From Rhodococcoides kyotonense (lineage in GTDB: Bacteria > Actinomycetota > Actinomycetes > Mycobacteriales > Mycobacteriaceae), in the NCBI RefSeq assembly GCF_900188125.1, contig NZ_FZOW01000033.1:1-41032 (forward strand): a DNA stretch of 41,032 nt, read 5' to 3'. The notes beneath the pieces were generated by a model. That model was not told the DNA's origin. It made no database searches and saw nothing but the letters and a program-made list of their open reading frames with translations. Position numbers and translations under genes: made by a program. Shown in pieces: positions 25,048 to 35,578 of the stretch. Every line of letters starts with the position of its first letter. The first letter of the stretch is position 1.

Positions 25048-26355
25048 GTGAGAATCGGACACCGTGTTGCCGGGCTGGTCGTGGGTGTGGTGCTGTTCGC
25101 CACCGGCTGTGCGACGCAATCGCCGGATGAGCCGGTCGTCGATGCGCGTTTCGGCACCGGGGATTTCGCCGTGGCGCCGGTTCCCGCGTGGACTGTCGAC
25201 GCGGCCGCGTTGGGAACTGTCACACATTCGGTCCCGTTCTCGCTGCCTCAGGTTCCGAATGCAGACGCGCCCATGCTCCTAGGTCTGACCGATGGCGACT
25301 ACTCGCAGAATCCGCGAGGTCTTCGTGTGCTCGCACTCGATCCGAGCAGCGGCGAACGATCATGGCTGCGCGACGTCGGGCCGGTCCGGCAGTGCGCCGA
25401 GCAGATCGACGACACGATTCTGGCCTGCTACGGGGACCACCGCGTCGTCTACGTCGATGTCACCGACGGTCGCATTGTCGGTGACATCGCGACCGATTTC
25501 TACGTCTATCACGTCCGAGCGGCAGGTGGCGTGGGCTATGTGTCCGGCCGAAGCGACGACATGCTGACCTCGACCATCCACAGCGGAACGCTCGAGGACC
25601 TCGACGCACGGTGGAGTGCGAGCTATCCGTCGCCGGTGCCCGGTCAGCCCGCTTCCCCTGCAGTGTTCCCGGACAAGGGCATCGCCGACGTGTACTCGTC
25701 CGGCGCCCGCCAGATCATCGATATCGACACGGGTGAGCCGCGATTCGTCTTCACCGGAGAGAACCCGCTACCACTCGGGAACGACCTGTTCGTCACCGTC
25801 ACCCGGGCGCCCGACGGTGCACTGCGCGAGGCGATTCTGGATGGTGTCGGCCAGGAGCGGACGGAGGTACCGGTCGCCACTGTAGGTCTCTCACCTCTGC
25901 CGTGGGCGAACCTCTACGACTCCGAGCTGCCCAGGTTCCTCGGCGACGGGGCGTACGACGCGTACACCGGTGTCGAACTGTGGCGAAACCCGGCGACGCT
26001 CGAAAACAACGGAGGTATCAACTCCGCGGTGCTGGCAGTCGTAGGGGACACCGTCGTCGTGCGATCGTCCGAGACGCGGACGTTCTCGGGTATCGACCTC
26101 GGGACGGGAAGAACGACATGGACGACGCCGTGGCAGGACGCCTATTGGGCTCGGGCCGGCACGTCCGACGGTGAACATTACGTATTCGGCGACTACACCG
26201 GCATGCACGCCATTCGGGCGTCGGACGGGGTGATGATGTGGTCGATCCCGTGGCCCGAAGGCGTCGATCCACGTGAGGTGTCGGTATCCGAGACCGCGGG
26301 TGTGCTGACGGTATCGGATCGATTCGGGTCGACGGTGTGGGCGCCGTCACGCTGA
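25048..26355 (+). CDS. PQQ-like beta-propeller lipoprotein
   Basis: A 435-residue exported protein with signal MRIGHRVAGLVVGVVLFATGC (shown as starting methionine though the codon is GTG 25048; lipidated Cys21). The mature part contains repeated propeller blades of the PQQ/BamB type, such as LRVLALDPSSGERSWLRDV, FSGIDLGTGRTTWTTPW and HAIRASDGVMMWSIPWPEG, each ending in the W-containing signature. It is expected to sit on the outer face of the membrane, possibly as a binding or scaffold protein. No catalytic PQQ-dehydrogenase residues were recognised, so an enzyme role is not claimed. It ends 97 bases before an ABC exporter. Confidence 0.75.
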   Translation: MRIGHRVAGLVVGVVLFATGCATQSPDEPVVDARFGTGDFAVAPVPAWTVDAAALGTVTHSVPFSLPQVPNADAPMLLGLTDGDYSQNPRGLRVLALDPSSGERSWLRDVGPVRQCAEQIDDTILACYGDHRVVYVDVTDGRIVGDIATDFYVYHVRAAGGVGYVSGRSDDMLTSTIHSGTLEDLDARWSASYPSPVPGQPASPAVFPDKGIADVYSSGARQIIDIDTGEPRFVFTGENPLPLGNDLFVTVTRAPDGALREAILDGVGQERTEVPVATVGLSPLPWANLYDSELPRFLGDGAYDAYTGVELWRNPATLENNGGINSAVLAVVGDTVVVRSSETRTFSGIDLGTGRTTWTTPWQDAYWARAGTSDGEHYVFGDYTGMHAIRASDGVMMWSIPWPEGVDPREVSVSETAGVLTVSDRFGSTVWAPSR

Positions 26356-26364
26356 GCGCGCTCG

Positions 26365-26381
26365 AGGACAGCCACTGTCCT
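26365..26381. promoter_or_regulatory. Inverted repeat AGGACA-N5-TGTCCT before the ABC exporter
   Basis: Perfect 6-base arms lie 10 bases after the propeller-gene stop and about 70 bases before the exporter start. It could be an operator or a weak stem-loop; no regulator gene is adjacent. Confidence 0.35.
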
Positions 26382-26452
26382 ACGGACCGATTAATGTTCC
26401 ACGGGTTCCGAGTCTGCAGTACGGATGCACCACAGGAATGGAGTTACACACC

Positions 26453-27421
26453 ATGGCTGATGCCATCGAAGTCGAAAACCTGGTACTGGAGTACGGGAAG
26501 AACACCGCGCTTGCAGGAATCAGCTTCTCTGTCCCCGAGGGCACGGTCCTCGGAGTCCTGGGTCCCAACGGCGCAGGAAAGACGACGGCTGTCCGCATTC
26601 TCGCGACGCTGCTGAAAGCGACGTCCGGGACCGCGAAAGTGCACGGTGTCGACGTCGGGGAACACCCCAACGACGTCCGCAAGACGATCGGTCTGACCGG
26701 GCAGTTCGCAGCGGTCGACGAGTACCTGACGGGATACGAGAATCTCGAGATGGTCGGCAGGCTGTTCGGGCTGAAGAAGGCCGAAGCGCGTCGTCGCGCG
26801 AACGAACTGCTCGAGCGTTTCGATCTGGAGTACGCCCGTGACCGAACGGCGAAACAATACTCCGGGGGTATGCGTCGTCGACTGGACATCGCGGCCAGCC
26901 TCATCGGCAGGCCCAAGGTCGTGTTCCTCGACGAGCCCACCACGGGCCTCGATCCACGCAGTCGAATCGGCATGTGGGAGTTCATCTCCGACCTCGTGAA
27001 GGACGGAACGACCATTCTCCTGACGACGCAATATCTCGAAGAAGCCGACCGACTGGCCGATTCGATCATCGTGCTCGACAAGGGGTCGATCATCGCCAGG
27101 GGAACGGCCGATCAGCTCAAGGAGCAGGTCGGCGGCGAGCGGCTCGAGTTCGTGCTCGTCGATTCGGCGGATCGTGAACGTGCCGAGCAGATTCTGGCGC
27201 CGATCGGCGTCGACGCCCCCGTCTACGACGAGCAGGCGCGTCGCATCGCGGTGTCGGTCGGCGACGGTGCCGACGACCTGACCAGCGCTCTCGTCCAGCT
27301 GAAGGATGCCGGTATCAAGGTGGTCGACGTCGGTCTACGACGCCCCAACCTCGACGACGTGTTCCTCACTCTCACCGGCCATGCAACCGAGGCCGACGCA
27401 CCTGTGGAGGAAGCGAAATGA
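26453..27421 (+). CDS. DrrA-family ABC transporter ATP-binding protein
   Basis: A 322-residue nucleotide-binding subunit. Walker A is LGPNGAGKTTAVR, the signature is QYSGGMRRRLDIA, Walker B is VVFLDEPTTGLD, and the switch region reads TTQYLEEADRLAD, with Gln in place of the usual His as is normal for DrrA-type drug exporters. A C-terminal extension of about 90 residues ends VFLTLTGHATEADAP, also DrrA-like. ATG 26453 is preferred over ATG 26438 because GGAG lies 9 bases before it. It overlaps the permease gene by 4 bases (ATGA). The pair probably exports a hydrophobic compound or lipid; substrate unknown. Confidence 0.92.
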   Translation: MADAIEVENLVLEYGKNTALAGISFSVPEGTVLGVLGPNGAGKTTAVRILATLLKATSGTAKVHGVDVGEHPNDVRKTIGLTGQFAAVDEYLTGYENLEMVGRLFGLKKAEARRRANELLERFDLEYARDRTAKQYSGGMRRRLDIAASLIGRPKVVFLDEPTTGLDPRSRIGMWEFISDLVKDGTTILLTTQYLEEADRLADSIIVLDKGSIIARGTADQLKEQVGGERLEFVLVDSADRERAEQILAPIGVDAPVYDEQARRIAVSVGDGADDLTSALVQLKDAGIKVVDVGLRRPNLDDVFLTLTGHATEADAPVEEAK

Positions 27422-28209
27422 GTGTTCTTCACGACTCGCTGATCGTCACCAAGCGAAACCTGATCAAGCTCAAGCGAGTTCCCGATCTGCTGTTCTTCGC
27501 GACGCTGTCACCGATCATGTTCGTGTTGTTGTTCGCGTACGTGTTCGGCAGCGCGATCGACGTTCCCGGAGTGGATTACAAGAGTTTCCTCATGGGCGGC
27601 ATCTTCGTGCAGACCATGATCTTCGGTGCGTCCATCACCGGTTCGTCGCTCGCGGAGGATCTGCAGAAGGGCGTCATGGACCGCTTTCGCTCCCTCCCGA
27701 TGGCACGGTCGGCCGTCGTGATCGGGCGGACGGCGGCGGATGTCGGCAACAACATCGTGACCATCACGATCATGTCGATCACCGGCCTCATCGTCGGCTG
27801 GCGCATCACGTCGTCGTTCTTCGAAGCGGTCGCGGGTTATGTTCTGCTGCTGTTGTTCGCGTACTCGATCTCGTGGGTCATGGCGTTCGTCGGACTGACG
27901 GTTCGGTCGCCGGAGATCTTCAACAACGCGTCGTTCATCGTGATCTTCCCGTTGACGTTCATCGCCAACACGTTCGTCCCGATCGACGGCTTCCCGACGG
28001 TGCTCAAGACCATCGCGGAGTGGAACCCCATCTCCGCCGTCACCCAGGCGGTGCGTGAGCTGTTCGGCAACACCAATCCGATGACACCCCCGCCGGACGT
28101 GTGGCCATTGCAGAATCCGGTGCTCTACACGCTGATCTGGGTCGTCATCTTCCTCGTCGTCTTCGTGCCGTTGTCGGTGCGCAAATACGAGCGGACGCTG
28201 ACGGCCTGA
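27418..28209 (+). CDS. DrrB-family ABC transporter permease
   Basis: A 263-residue ABC-2 type permease with six predicted membrane segments: LLFFATLSPIMFVLLFAYVFG, GIFVQTMIFGASITGSSLAED, IVTITIMSITGLIVG, a helix around YVLLLLFAYSISW, a segment around FIVIFPLTFIANTFVP and a last helix LIWVVIFLVVFVPLSV. The conserved loop MDRFRSLPMARSAVVIGR between helices 2 and 3 is characteristic of DrrB and related exporters. It pairs with the ATPase encoded directly upstream. It ends 6 bases from the convergent stop of the acyl hydrolase gene, with no visible terminator in between. Confidence 0.9.
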   Translation: MSVLHDSLIVTKRNLIKLKRVPDLLFFATLSPIMFVLLFAYVFGSAIDVPGVDYKSFLMGGIFVQTMIFGASITGSSLAEDLQKGVMDRFRSLPMARSAVVIGRTAADVGNNIVTITIMSITGLIVGWRITSSFFEAVAGYVLLLLFAYSISWVMAFVGLTVRSPEIFNNASFIVIFPLTFIANTFVPIDGFPTVLKTIAEWNPISAVTQAVRELFGNTNPMTPPPDVWPLQNPVLYTLIWVVIFLVVFVPLSVRKYERTLTA

Positions 28210-28215
28210 GCGGAG

Positions 28216-29472
28216 TCAGTTCGCGGCAAGGGTTTTCGACAGAAAGTCCAGTGTCTCGTTCCATGCTCGACGCTGGCCCTTCGCCGTTCCCGCCGGAGTG
28301 CCACCCGAGACGATCCTGTTGTTGCGGTCCACCGTCGTCGGAGTGGCAGGCGGCCGGAGGAAGTGGCCGGCGTTCGGCAGGATCAGCAACCGGTCCGTGT
28401 CGCGTCGGCGTCGAGCGAGCAGTGCGCGGGCCATTCGGTCCGCCGGGTAGGACGCGTCGGCGACGCCTGCGATCGCGAGCATCGGGGCGTCGATCTTCTC
28501 CACGGGGATGAGGGCCTGCGCGACGGCGTCGTCGTCGCGCAGGCCAGCGGAGTAGGCCGGCCGGAGTGACAACGCACGCGATGTCGGCGACGGCGAGAAC
28601 ACGCGCCCGAACGTTCTCTTGGCGATCTGCCCCAGGAGCCGCTCGACGCGAATCGGCATGTACGGCAACGGTTCACCGGCCACGGTGAGCGACGACGCCT
28701 TGGGTGGTGGGGCGCCGTCGGCCAGAGCTTGAAGTACGACGTGGGTCGGTGCGACGGCGACGACGGCACGCACGGAGAATCCCGGCGTGTGCACGAGCGC
28801 GGACAGCGCCACCGAGACGCCGACGGACGCGGCATGCACGGCGATGCGATCGGCGTCGACGCGTTCGTGTGATGCGAATGCCGCCATCCCGGCAGCGATC
28901 GCTTCGATCGGAATGTCCTCGAAGTCGTTCGGCAGCCCGGGTTCTCCCATGTAGGAGAGCACGGCGCTGACGTAGCCGTGCGACGCGAGGAGCGCCGCGG
29001 TCGGTGTCGACGGGCGGGCACCCATCGTGCCGGGGAGGAGCAGCACACCCGCCGAGACCGATTCACCGGTGTCCGGTAGGTAGATGCGCAGATGCCATCC
29101 GTTTCCGACGTGATCCTCGCGTACGAGATCGTCGCCCCAACTACGGCGGACCGTCGTGCTCGACGACCCTTCGTGTGCGTGCACGGAGATTCGATAGTCC
29201 AGCCCTGCTTCGGAACCGACGAAGGTGACCGGGGCAATGCCCTCGTCGACGAACTTCATGTTCCACCACGGCCGGTCCGGGTCGGCGATTCTCAGTTGCC
29301 CGTTGCTGTCGACGTCGCAGTCCTGCTGCGATATCCAATGATGGCCGTCCGCGTCGATCGTCGCGATGTCCAGGTGGACCGGCAGACCCGGTGCGACACC
29401 GTGAACACGGAAGACCGTCGCGCTGTCGATGGGACCGGAAACCGGGTCCACCTGCAGTGATACGGGCTCCAT
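28216..29472 (-). CDS. BAAT-family acyl-CoA thioester hydrolase / acyltransferase-like protein
   Basis: A 418-residue protein with the two domains of the BAAT family: an N-terminal immunoglobulin-like domain (about residues 1-125, WWNMKFVDEG, APVTFVGSE) and a C-terminal alpha/beta-hydrolase domain. The likely nucleophile is Ser216 in HAASVGVSVALS, the acid is an aspartate in GVADASYPADR, and the histidine is in NAGHFLRPP. Eukaryotic members transfer or hydrolyse bile-acid or fatty acyl-CoA; bacterial members are uncharacterised. The final segment (GGTPAGTAKGQRRAWNETLDFL) is typical of the family end. It lies downstream of greA on the same strand but is separated from it by a strong terminator. 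Confidence 0.82.
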   Translation of the reverse strand: MEPVSLQVDPVSGPIDSATVFRVHGVAPGLPVHLDIATIDADGHHWISQQDCDVDSNGQLRIADPDRPWWNMKFVDEGIAPVTFVGSEAGLDYRISVHAHEGSSSTTVRRSWGDDLVREDHVGNGWHLRIYLPDTGESVSAGVLLLPGTMGARPSTPTAALLASHGYVSAVLSYMGEPGLPNDFEDIPIEAIAAGMAAFASHERVDADRIAVHAASVGVSVALSALVHTPGFSVRAVVAVAPTHVVLQALADGAPPPKASSLTVAGEPLPYMPIRVERLLGQIAKRTFGRVFSPSPTSRALSLRPAYSAGLRDDDAVAQALIPVEKIDAPMLAIAGVADASYPADRMARALLARRRRDTDRLLILPNAGHFLRPPATPTTVDRNNRIVSGGTPAGTAKGQRRAWNETLDFLSKTLAAN

Positions 29473-29519
29473 CGGTCAAGTGTGCGCTGTCGCCGTGCTC
29501 TGTGTCGGCTGTATAACGC

Positions 29520-29560
29520 AAAAAAGACCCCTCCCGAGCTTGTGCTCGGGAGGGGTCTTT
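29520..29560 (-). terminator. Intrinsic terminator after greA
   Basis: On the minus strand AAGACCCCTCCCGAGC pairs perfectly with GCTCGGGAGGGGTCTT (16 base pairs, 4-base loop) and is followed by six T residues. It starts 17 bases after the greA stop. Confidence 0.9.
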
Positions 29561-29576
29561 CGGCTGAACCGACGCG

Positions 29577-30071
29577 TCAGGCGTGGTACGGCTCCGCGCT
29601 GAGCAGCGTGACCTTCATGGTCTTGCCGTTGGGGAGCGTGTACTCGCGGGTGTCGCCGACCTTCGCGTCGATGAGTGCGCCGCCGAGGGGTGAGCTGGGG
29701 GAGTAGACCTCCAGCTTGCCGTCGCGTGCACCCTCTTCGCGGGTGGCGATGAGGAACGTTTCGGTGTCCGACTCGTCGCCGTCGTAGTAGACCTTCACGA
29801 CGGATCCTGGCAGTGCGACGCCGGACTGGGTGGGGGCTTCCCCGACCTTGGCGGAGTTCAACAGCTCCTGAAGCTGGCGGATGCGGGCTTCCTGCTGGCC
29901 CTGCTCCTCGCGCGCAGCGTGGTATCCGCCGTTCTCTTTCAGATCGCCCTCTTCGCGTCGCTCGTTGATTTCGGCGGCGATGACCGGGCGATTGGAAATG
30001 AGTTGGTCGAGTTCGCTCTTGAGCCTGTCATGTGACTCCTGGGTAAGCCAGGTCACCTGGGTCTCGGTCAT
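29577..30071 (-). CDS. greA: Transcription elongation factor GreA
   Basis: A 164-residue GreA. The N-terminal coiled coil (about residues 10-80) carries the acidic tip EINERREEGDLKENGGYHA, whose Asp and Glu residues stimulate transcript cleavage by RNA polymerase. The C-terminal FKBP-like domain includes YSPSSPLGGALIDAKVGD. ATG 30071 is chosen because it gives the usual MTETQVTWLTQE start and has GGGAGT about 8 bases upstream; longer in-frame extensions lack homology. It rescues backtracked polymerase. The gene matches Rv1080c in position relative to the DUF4307 gene and mca. Confidence 0.96.
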   Translation of the reverse strand: MTETQVTWLTQESHDRLKSELDQLISNRPVIAAEINERREEGDLKENGGYHAAREEQGQQEARIRQLQELLNSAKVGEAPTQSGVALPGSVVKVYYDGDESDTETFLIATREEGARDGKLEVYSPSSPLGGALIDAKVGDTREYTLPNGKTMKVTLLSAEPYHA

Positions 30072-30270
30072 CTCGATCACTCCCTTGTAGTCGAAGTCGC
30101 GGTGGACTCCCGGTGTGCCTGCGGACGGACGCGCGAGCGTGCGTGCGGGAGATCCAGAACGTGGAGCCCCCCGGCCGGCCCGCATAGTCGGCATCGACCG
30201 TCAATGCAGCAATACACGGCCCCAGTTCGGAACCGTGTACGTGTAGATGTTACCACGAGCAGGCATTTGG

Positions 30271-30696
30271 TCAGCCTGCGCGTAAATACTCCGGAACATT
30301 CAGGCTGCATCCGTACACGTCGCCGACAGCGGGCGGCTGGGACGTGTTGAGCTCGGAAACGACCTCGACCTCGCGGTTCGCCGAGCCCGGTACGAGCACC
30401 TCGCGTCGGCCGGTTTCCGATCCGTCCCGAGAGCGCGCGCGCACGATGCAGACGGCGTCTTCGTCGGGATGCGCGCGGGTCACGCTGAAGCGAATGGAGA
30501 TGGTTCGGTCGTCGAGCAGATCGAAGGCAAGTGATGTTCCCTCGACATCCTTGACGGAGAACCGCTGGTAGCCGATGTAGGCGACGCCCAGTCCCAGAAG
30601 CACGACGAGAACCAGCAGAACGGTCTTGGCGCGTCGGCCGATGCCACGGTGCGTCGTCGACCTGGGATAGCGGCCTTCGGGGAGCGTGGCAGTCAT
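30271..30696 (-). CDS. DUF4307-family membrane-anchored protein
   Basis: A 141-residue protein with one N-terminal membrane helix (TVLLVLVVLLGLGVAYIGY, about residues 25-44) and an extracytoplasmic beta-sandwich-like domain (ISIRFSVTRAHPDEDAVCIVRARSRDG, ending VYGCSLNVPEYL). This is the DUF4307 pattern; the M. tuberculosis counterpart in the same place is Rv1081c. It has two cysteines in the outer domain that could pair. Start ATG 30696 gives the conserved MTATLPEGRYP. It is divergent from mca across a 121-base gap. The 199 bases between its stop and greA contain no gene; the greA promoter must lie there but no convincing -35/-10 pair was identified. Confidence 0.8.
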   Translation of the reverse strand: MTATLPEGRYPRSTTHRGIGRRAKTVLLVLVVLLGLGVAYIGYQRFSVKDVEGTSLAFDLLDDRTISIRFSVTRAHPDEDAVCIVRARSRDGSETGRREVLVPGSANREVEVVSELNTSQPPAVGDVYGCSLNVPEYLRAG

Positions 30697-30817
30697 ACGA
30701 GCTTTCGTCGGGTGGAGCGGAAACGTTTGTCTTCGGCAGCCGGTGCACGCACTGTCGGTGTCAGATGGAACTATAGGGGGAGGTTCGAAACAGGCGACGC
30801 TGAGGTGAGGAAAGAAC

Positions 30818-31693
30818 GTGTCCGGACTACGGCTCATGGCTGTACACGCCCATCCCGACGACGAGTCGAGCAAGGGCGCGGCGACGACGGCTCGGTACGC
30901 GGCCGAGGGAAACGACGTTCTGGTCGTCACGCTGACCGGAGGCGAGCGGGGAGACATCCTCAATCCGGCGATGGACATTCCGGGAGTGCACGAGCGCATC
31001 CAGGAAGTTCGACGCGAGGAGATGGCGGAGGCCGCTCGTATTCTCGGTGTTCAGCAGACCTGGCTGGGATACGTCGACTCGGGCCTGCCCGAGGGTGACC
31101 CACTTCCGCCCCTGCCGGAAGGGTGCTTCGCTCTCGTTCCGCTCGAAGAGTCCACCGAAGCTCTCGTCAAGGTCATTCGCGAGTTCAAGCCGCACGTGAT
31201 CACCACATACGACGAGAAGGGTGGCTACCCGCACCCCGACCACATTCGGTGCCACGAGGTGTCGGTCGCAGCGTTCGAGGCTGCAGGAGACCCAGCCGAG
31301 TTCCCCGATGCGGGCGAGCCCTGGACGCCGCTCAAGCTCTACTACTCGCACGGTTTTCTGCGGAAGCGGATGCAGTTGTTCCACGACTGGTTCATCGACC
31401 GCGGTGAGGAAAGCCCGTTCGTCGACTGGTTGAAGCGCTGGACCACCGATCGCGACGAGATCATGGAACGCATCACGACGCAGGTAGCCGTCGGCGACTA
31501 CTTCGAACAGCGCGACGACGCGTTGCGCGCCCATGCGACGCAGATCGATCCGAACGGTTCGTTCTTCGCCGTGCCCGTCGACGTGCAACGTAAACTGTGG
31601 CCTACCGAGGAATACGAACTCGCACGTACGCGTGTGAAGACGTCGATTCCCGAGACCGAGTTGTTCGCCGGTATCGATCCCGAGGACGCCTGA
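30818..31693 (+). CDS. mca: Mycothiol S-conjugate amidase
   Basis: A 291-residue zinc amidase of the LmbE/PIG-L superfamily. Zinc ligands His12 and Asp15 lie in VHAHPDDESSKGA, and the third, His142, in GGYPHPDHIRCHE. The length and C-terminal part (KLYYSHGFLRKRMQLFHDWF, PNGSFFAVP) separate Mca from the shorter deacetylase MshB. It cleaves mycothiol conjugates of toxins to release mercapturic acids for export and so is a marker of mycothiol-making actinobacteria. GTG 30818 has AGGAAAG 3-7 bases upstream. A TATAGG hexamer at 30772-30777 may be its -10. It begins a three-gene unit. Confidence 0.95.
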   Translation: MSGLRLMAVHAHPDDESSKGAATTARYAAEGNDVLVVTLTGGERGDILNPAMDIPGVHERIQEVRREEMAEAARILGVQQTWLGYVDSGLPEGDPLPPLPEGCFALVPLEESTEALVKVIREFKPHVITTYDEKGGYPHPDHIRCHEVSVAAFEAAGDPAEFPDAGEPWTPLKLYYSHGFLRKRMQLFHDWFIDRGEESPFVDWLKRWTTDRDEIMERITTQVAVGDYFEQRDDALRAHATQIDPNGSFFAVPVDVQRKLWPTEEYELARTRVKTSIPETELFAGIDPEDA

Positions 31694-31957
31694 GTGATCA
31701 TCTCCATCTTGGCGCAGCAGCCGACCGGACCGGAGTTCGGTAAATCCTCTCCGGTCGGTCTGGTGATCATCGTCGCGCTGCTCGTGGGTACCGCATTTCT
31801 GATCTGGTCCATGAACAAGCAGATCAAGAAGCTCCCGGAATCCTTCGAGAAGGACGATCCCGGTGCCGATCGGGAATTCGACGAGGGCACCGACCGGGGT
31901 GCCGTTCGTGACACCGGAGACGTCAAGCCCAGCGACAGCACGCCCGGCGACAGCTGA
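31694..31957 (+). CDS. Small single-span membrane protein (Rv1083-like)
   Basis: An 87-residue protein with one membrane helix (SPVGLVIIVALLVGTAFLIW, about residues 19-38) after a short N-terminal segment. A basic stretch (MNKQIKKLPESF) and a strongly acidic tail (DREFDEGTDRGAVRDTGD) follow. Its GTG start directly abuts the mca stop codon and the next gene starts 1 base after its own stop. This mca-small protein-YyaL order is the same as Rv1082-Rv1083-Rv1084. The function is unknown; coupling to mca suggests a membrane partner of mycothiol-linked detoxification, which is inference. Confidence 0.82.
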   Translation: MIISILAQQPTGPEFGKSSPVGLVIIVALLVGTAFLIWSMNKQIKKLPESFEKDDPGADREFDEGTDRGAVRDTGDVKPSDSTPGDS

Positions 31958-31958
31958 C

Positions 31959-33964
<2,006 letters not shown>

Positions 33965-33968
<4 letters not shown>

Positions 33969-34630
33969 AACAGCACCAGCCACACTGCGACGAGGTGGCA
34001 GATCGCCGCGAGAACCGTCGCCGCATGGAAGAACTCGTGATGGCCGAACGTCGTCGGCCACGGGTTCGGCCACTTGGTGGCGTAGAGGACGGCTCCGACG
34101 CTGTACAGGATGCCGCCGACGAGCAACAGCACGAACGGCGCGTAGCCGACCTGGTCGATGAGCGTGGGCGCAACCGGGACGATGGCCCACCCGAGCAGCA
34201 GATACAGCGGGACTCCGACCCAGCGAGGGGCCTGCGGCCACAACATCTTCAGTGCGACGCCGCCCAACGCGCCTGCCCAGACGACGATCAGCAGTGTGCG
34301 TCCTGTCGCGGCAGGTAGCCCGAGCACGGCGAACGGGGTGTAGCTGCCGGCGATGAACAGGAAGATCATCGAGTGATCGGCGCGCTTCATCCATATCCGG
34401 TGCGTCGGGTTGTCCCAGTGCACGCGGTGATACGTCGCGCTGACACCGAACACCCCGCACACCGTCGTCGCATAGACCGCGGTCGCGATGCCGGCGCTCA
34501 CCGAGACGAGCGAGAACGCCAGTGTGACCAGCACGATGCCGGAGACAAAAGCGAAACCGAACGCGTAGAGGTGAATCCATCCCCGCATACGCGGTTTGAC
34601 CGGCAGTTCGTCGATACCGAACATCGTCAT
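33965..34630 (-). CDS. Hemolysin III / PAQR-family membrane protein
   Basis: A 221-residue protein with seven predicted membrane helices. The family's likely metal ligands are seen in SATYHRVHW (first His), DHSMIFLFIAGSYTPF (Asp-His) and GHHEFFHAA near the C-terminus. Members of the PAQR superfamily include adiponectin receptors and bacterial YqfA, linked to membrane fluidity control; true haemolysin activity is doubtful. Start ATG 34630 is supported by GAGGAGG about 8 bases upstream on the minus strand. Its TAG stop overlaps the stop of the convergent YyaL-type gene in the shared CTAG at 33965-33968. The orthologous place in M. tuberculosis is Rv1085c. Confidence 0.88.
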
Positions 34631-34654
34631 CGGCGTGACCTCCTCGCGAGCTGA

Positions 34655-34674
34655 AACCTACGCAACCGTAGGTT
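34655..34674. promoter_or_regulatory. Palindrome AACCTACG-CAAC-CGTAGGTT, candidate TetR operator
   Basis: Perfect 8-base arms around a 4-base centre lie 25 bases before the hemolysin III gene. On the minus strand TTGACC (34676-34681) just precedes it, so a bound protein would cover the promoter. The TACG-N4-CGTA core is typical of TetR-family sites. It also lies 42-61 bases upstream of the uppS -10 (34716-34721). Confidence 0.55.
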
Positions 34675-34743
34675 CGGTCAACACTGTACCGGCGAGTAGC
34701 TGTAGGGGGTCGGCGTAAGGTTGTTCCCCGTGGTGATGTCTCG

Positions 34744-35526
34744 GTGAAGATTCTCCCGACCAAAGTGCGCAGCGTCCTCTACAACGTGTACGAGAGGCGT
34801 CTACTGACGCAACTCGACGGTGTGGCACACCCTCGTCACGTCGCGGTGATGTGCGACGGCAACCGCCGCTGGGCGCGTGAGAACGGATTCACCGACGTCG
34901 CACACGGGCATCGGATGGGCGCGCTGAAGATCGCCGAGATGCTCGGCTGGTGCGACGCCGCAGGTATCGAGATGGCGACCATCTACCTGCTGTCCACCGA
35001 GAATCTACGACGCGACCCCGACGAGTTGGATTCGCTGCTCGAGATCATCACCGACGTCGTCGAGGAAATCTGTGGGCCCGAGCAGAACTGGGGAGTGAAG
35101 ATCGTCGGCACACTGGACCTGCTGCCCGCGCCCACGGCCCGCCGGCTCAAGGAAGCCGCCGACCTCACCGTCGGCCGAACCGGCACGCACGTCAACGTCG
35201 CGGTCGGCTACGGCGGCAGGCAGGAGATCGCCGACGCCGTTCAGTCGCTGCTGAGCGAGAAGATCGCCGACGGGTTGACCGACGAGGCGCTGCTGCAGTC
35301 CGTCACCGTCGACGCGATCGACAGTCACCTGTACACGTCCGGCCAGCCCGACCCGGATCTCGTCATCCGTACGTCGGGGGAGCAGCGGCTGTCCGGGTTC
35401 CTGCTGTGGCAGAGCGCGTACTCGGAGATCTGGTTCACCGAGGCGTACTGGCCGGAGTTCCGTCGCGTCGACTTCCTGCGTGCGTTGCGTGATTACGCCG
35501 CGAGGCACAGGAGGTTCGGGATCTGA
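34744..35526 (+). CDS. Short-chain cis-prenyltransferase, (2Z,6E)-farnesyl diphosphate synthase type
   Basis: A 260-residue UppS-family enzyme. The catalytic Asp38 is in VMCDGNRRWA; further signatures are TIYLLSTENL, HVNVAVGYGGRQEI and the closing IRTSGEQRLSGFLLWQSAYSE. It follows the sequence of M. tuberculosis Rv1086 closely, from the N-terminal MKILPTKVRSVLYNVYERR to the C-terminal YAARHRRFGI, so it most likely makes Z,E-farnesyl diphosphate, the primer for decaprenyl phosphate, rather than the long-chain product. A TAAGGT -10 lies at 34716-34721, giving a leader of about 15 bases without a clear Shine-Dalgarno. GTG 34744 is the only sensible start. A large palindrome begins 4 bases after its stop. 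Confidence 0.9.
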   Translation: MKILPTKVRSVLYNVYERRLLTQLDGVAHPRHVAVMCDGNRRWARENGFTDVAHGHRMGALKIAEMLGWCDAAGIEMATIYLLSTENLRRDPDELDSLLEIITDVVEEICGPEQNWGVKIVGTLDLLPAPTARRLKEAADLTVGRTGTHVNVAVGYGGRQEIADAVQSLLSEKIADGLTDEALLQSVTVDAIDSHLYTSGQPDPDLVIRTSGEQRLSGFLLWQSAYSEIWFTEAYWPEFRRVDFLRALRDYAARHRRFGI

Positions 35527-35530
35527 CCAT

Positions 35531-35570
35531 GTGAGTGAAAATGTATAGAGGGCTATACATTTTCACTCAC
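35531..35570. repeat. 18-bp-arm palindrome, family B, copy 1 (uppS/coaA convergent end)
   Basis: GTGAGTGAAAATGTATAG and its exact complement CTATACATTTTCACTCAC flank a 4-base AGGG loop. It lies 4 bases after the uppS stop and 8 bases before the coaA stop, so it probably ends transcription from both sides, although there is no U-tract. A near copy is at 40903-40941. Confidence 0.85.
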
Positions 35571-35578
35571 GAGGGGGT

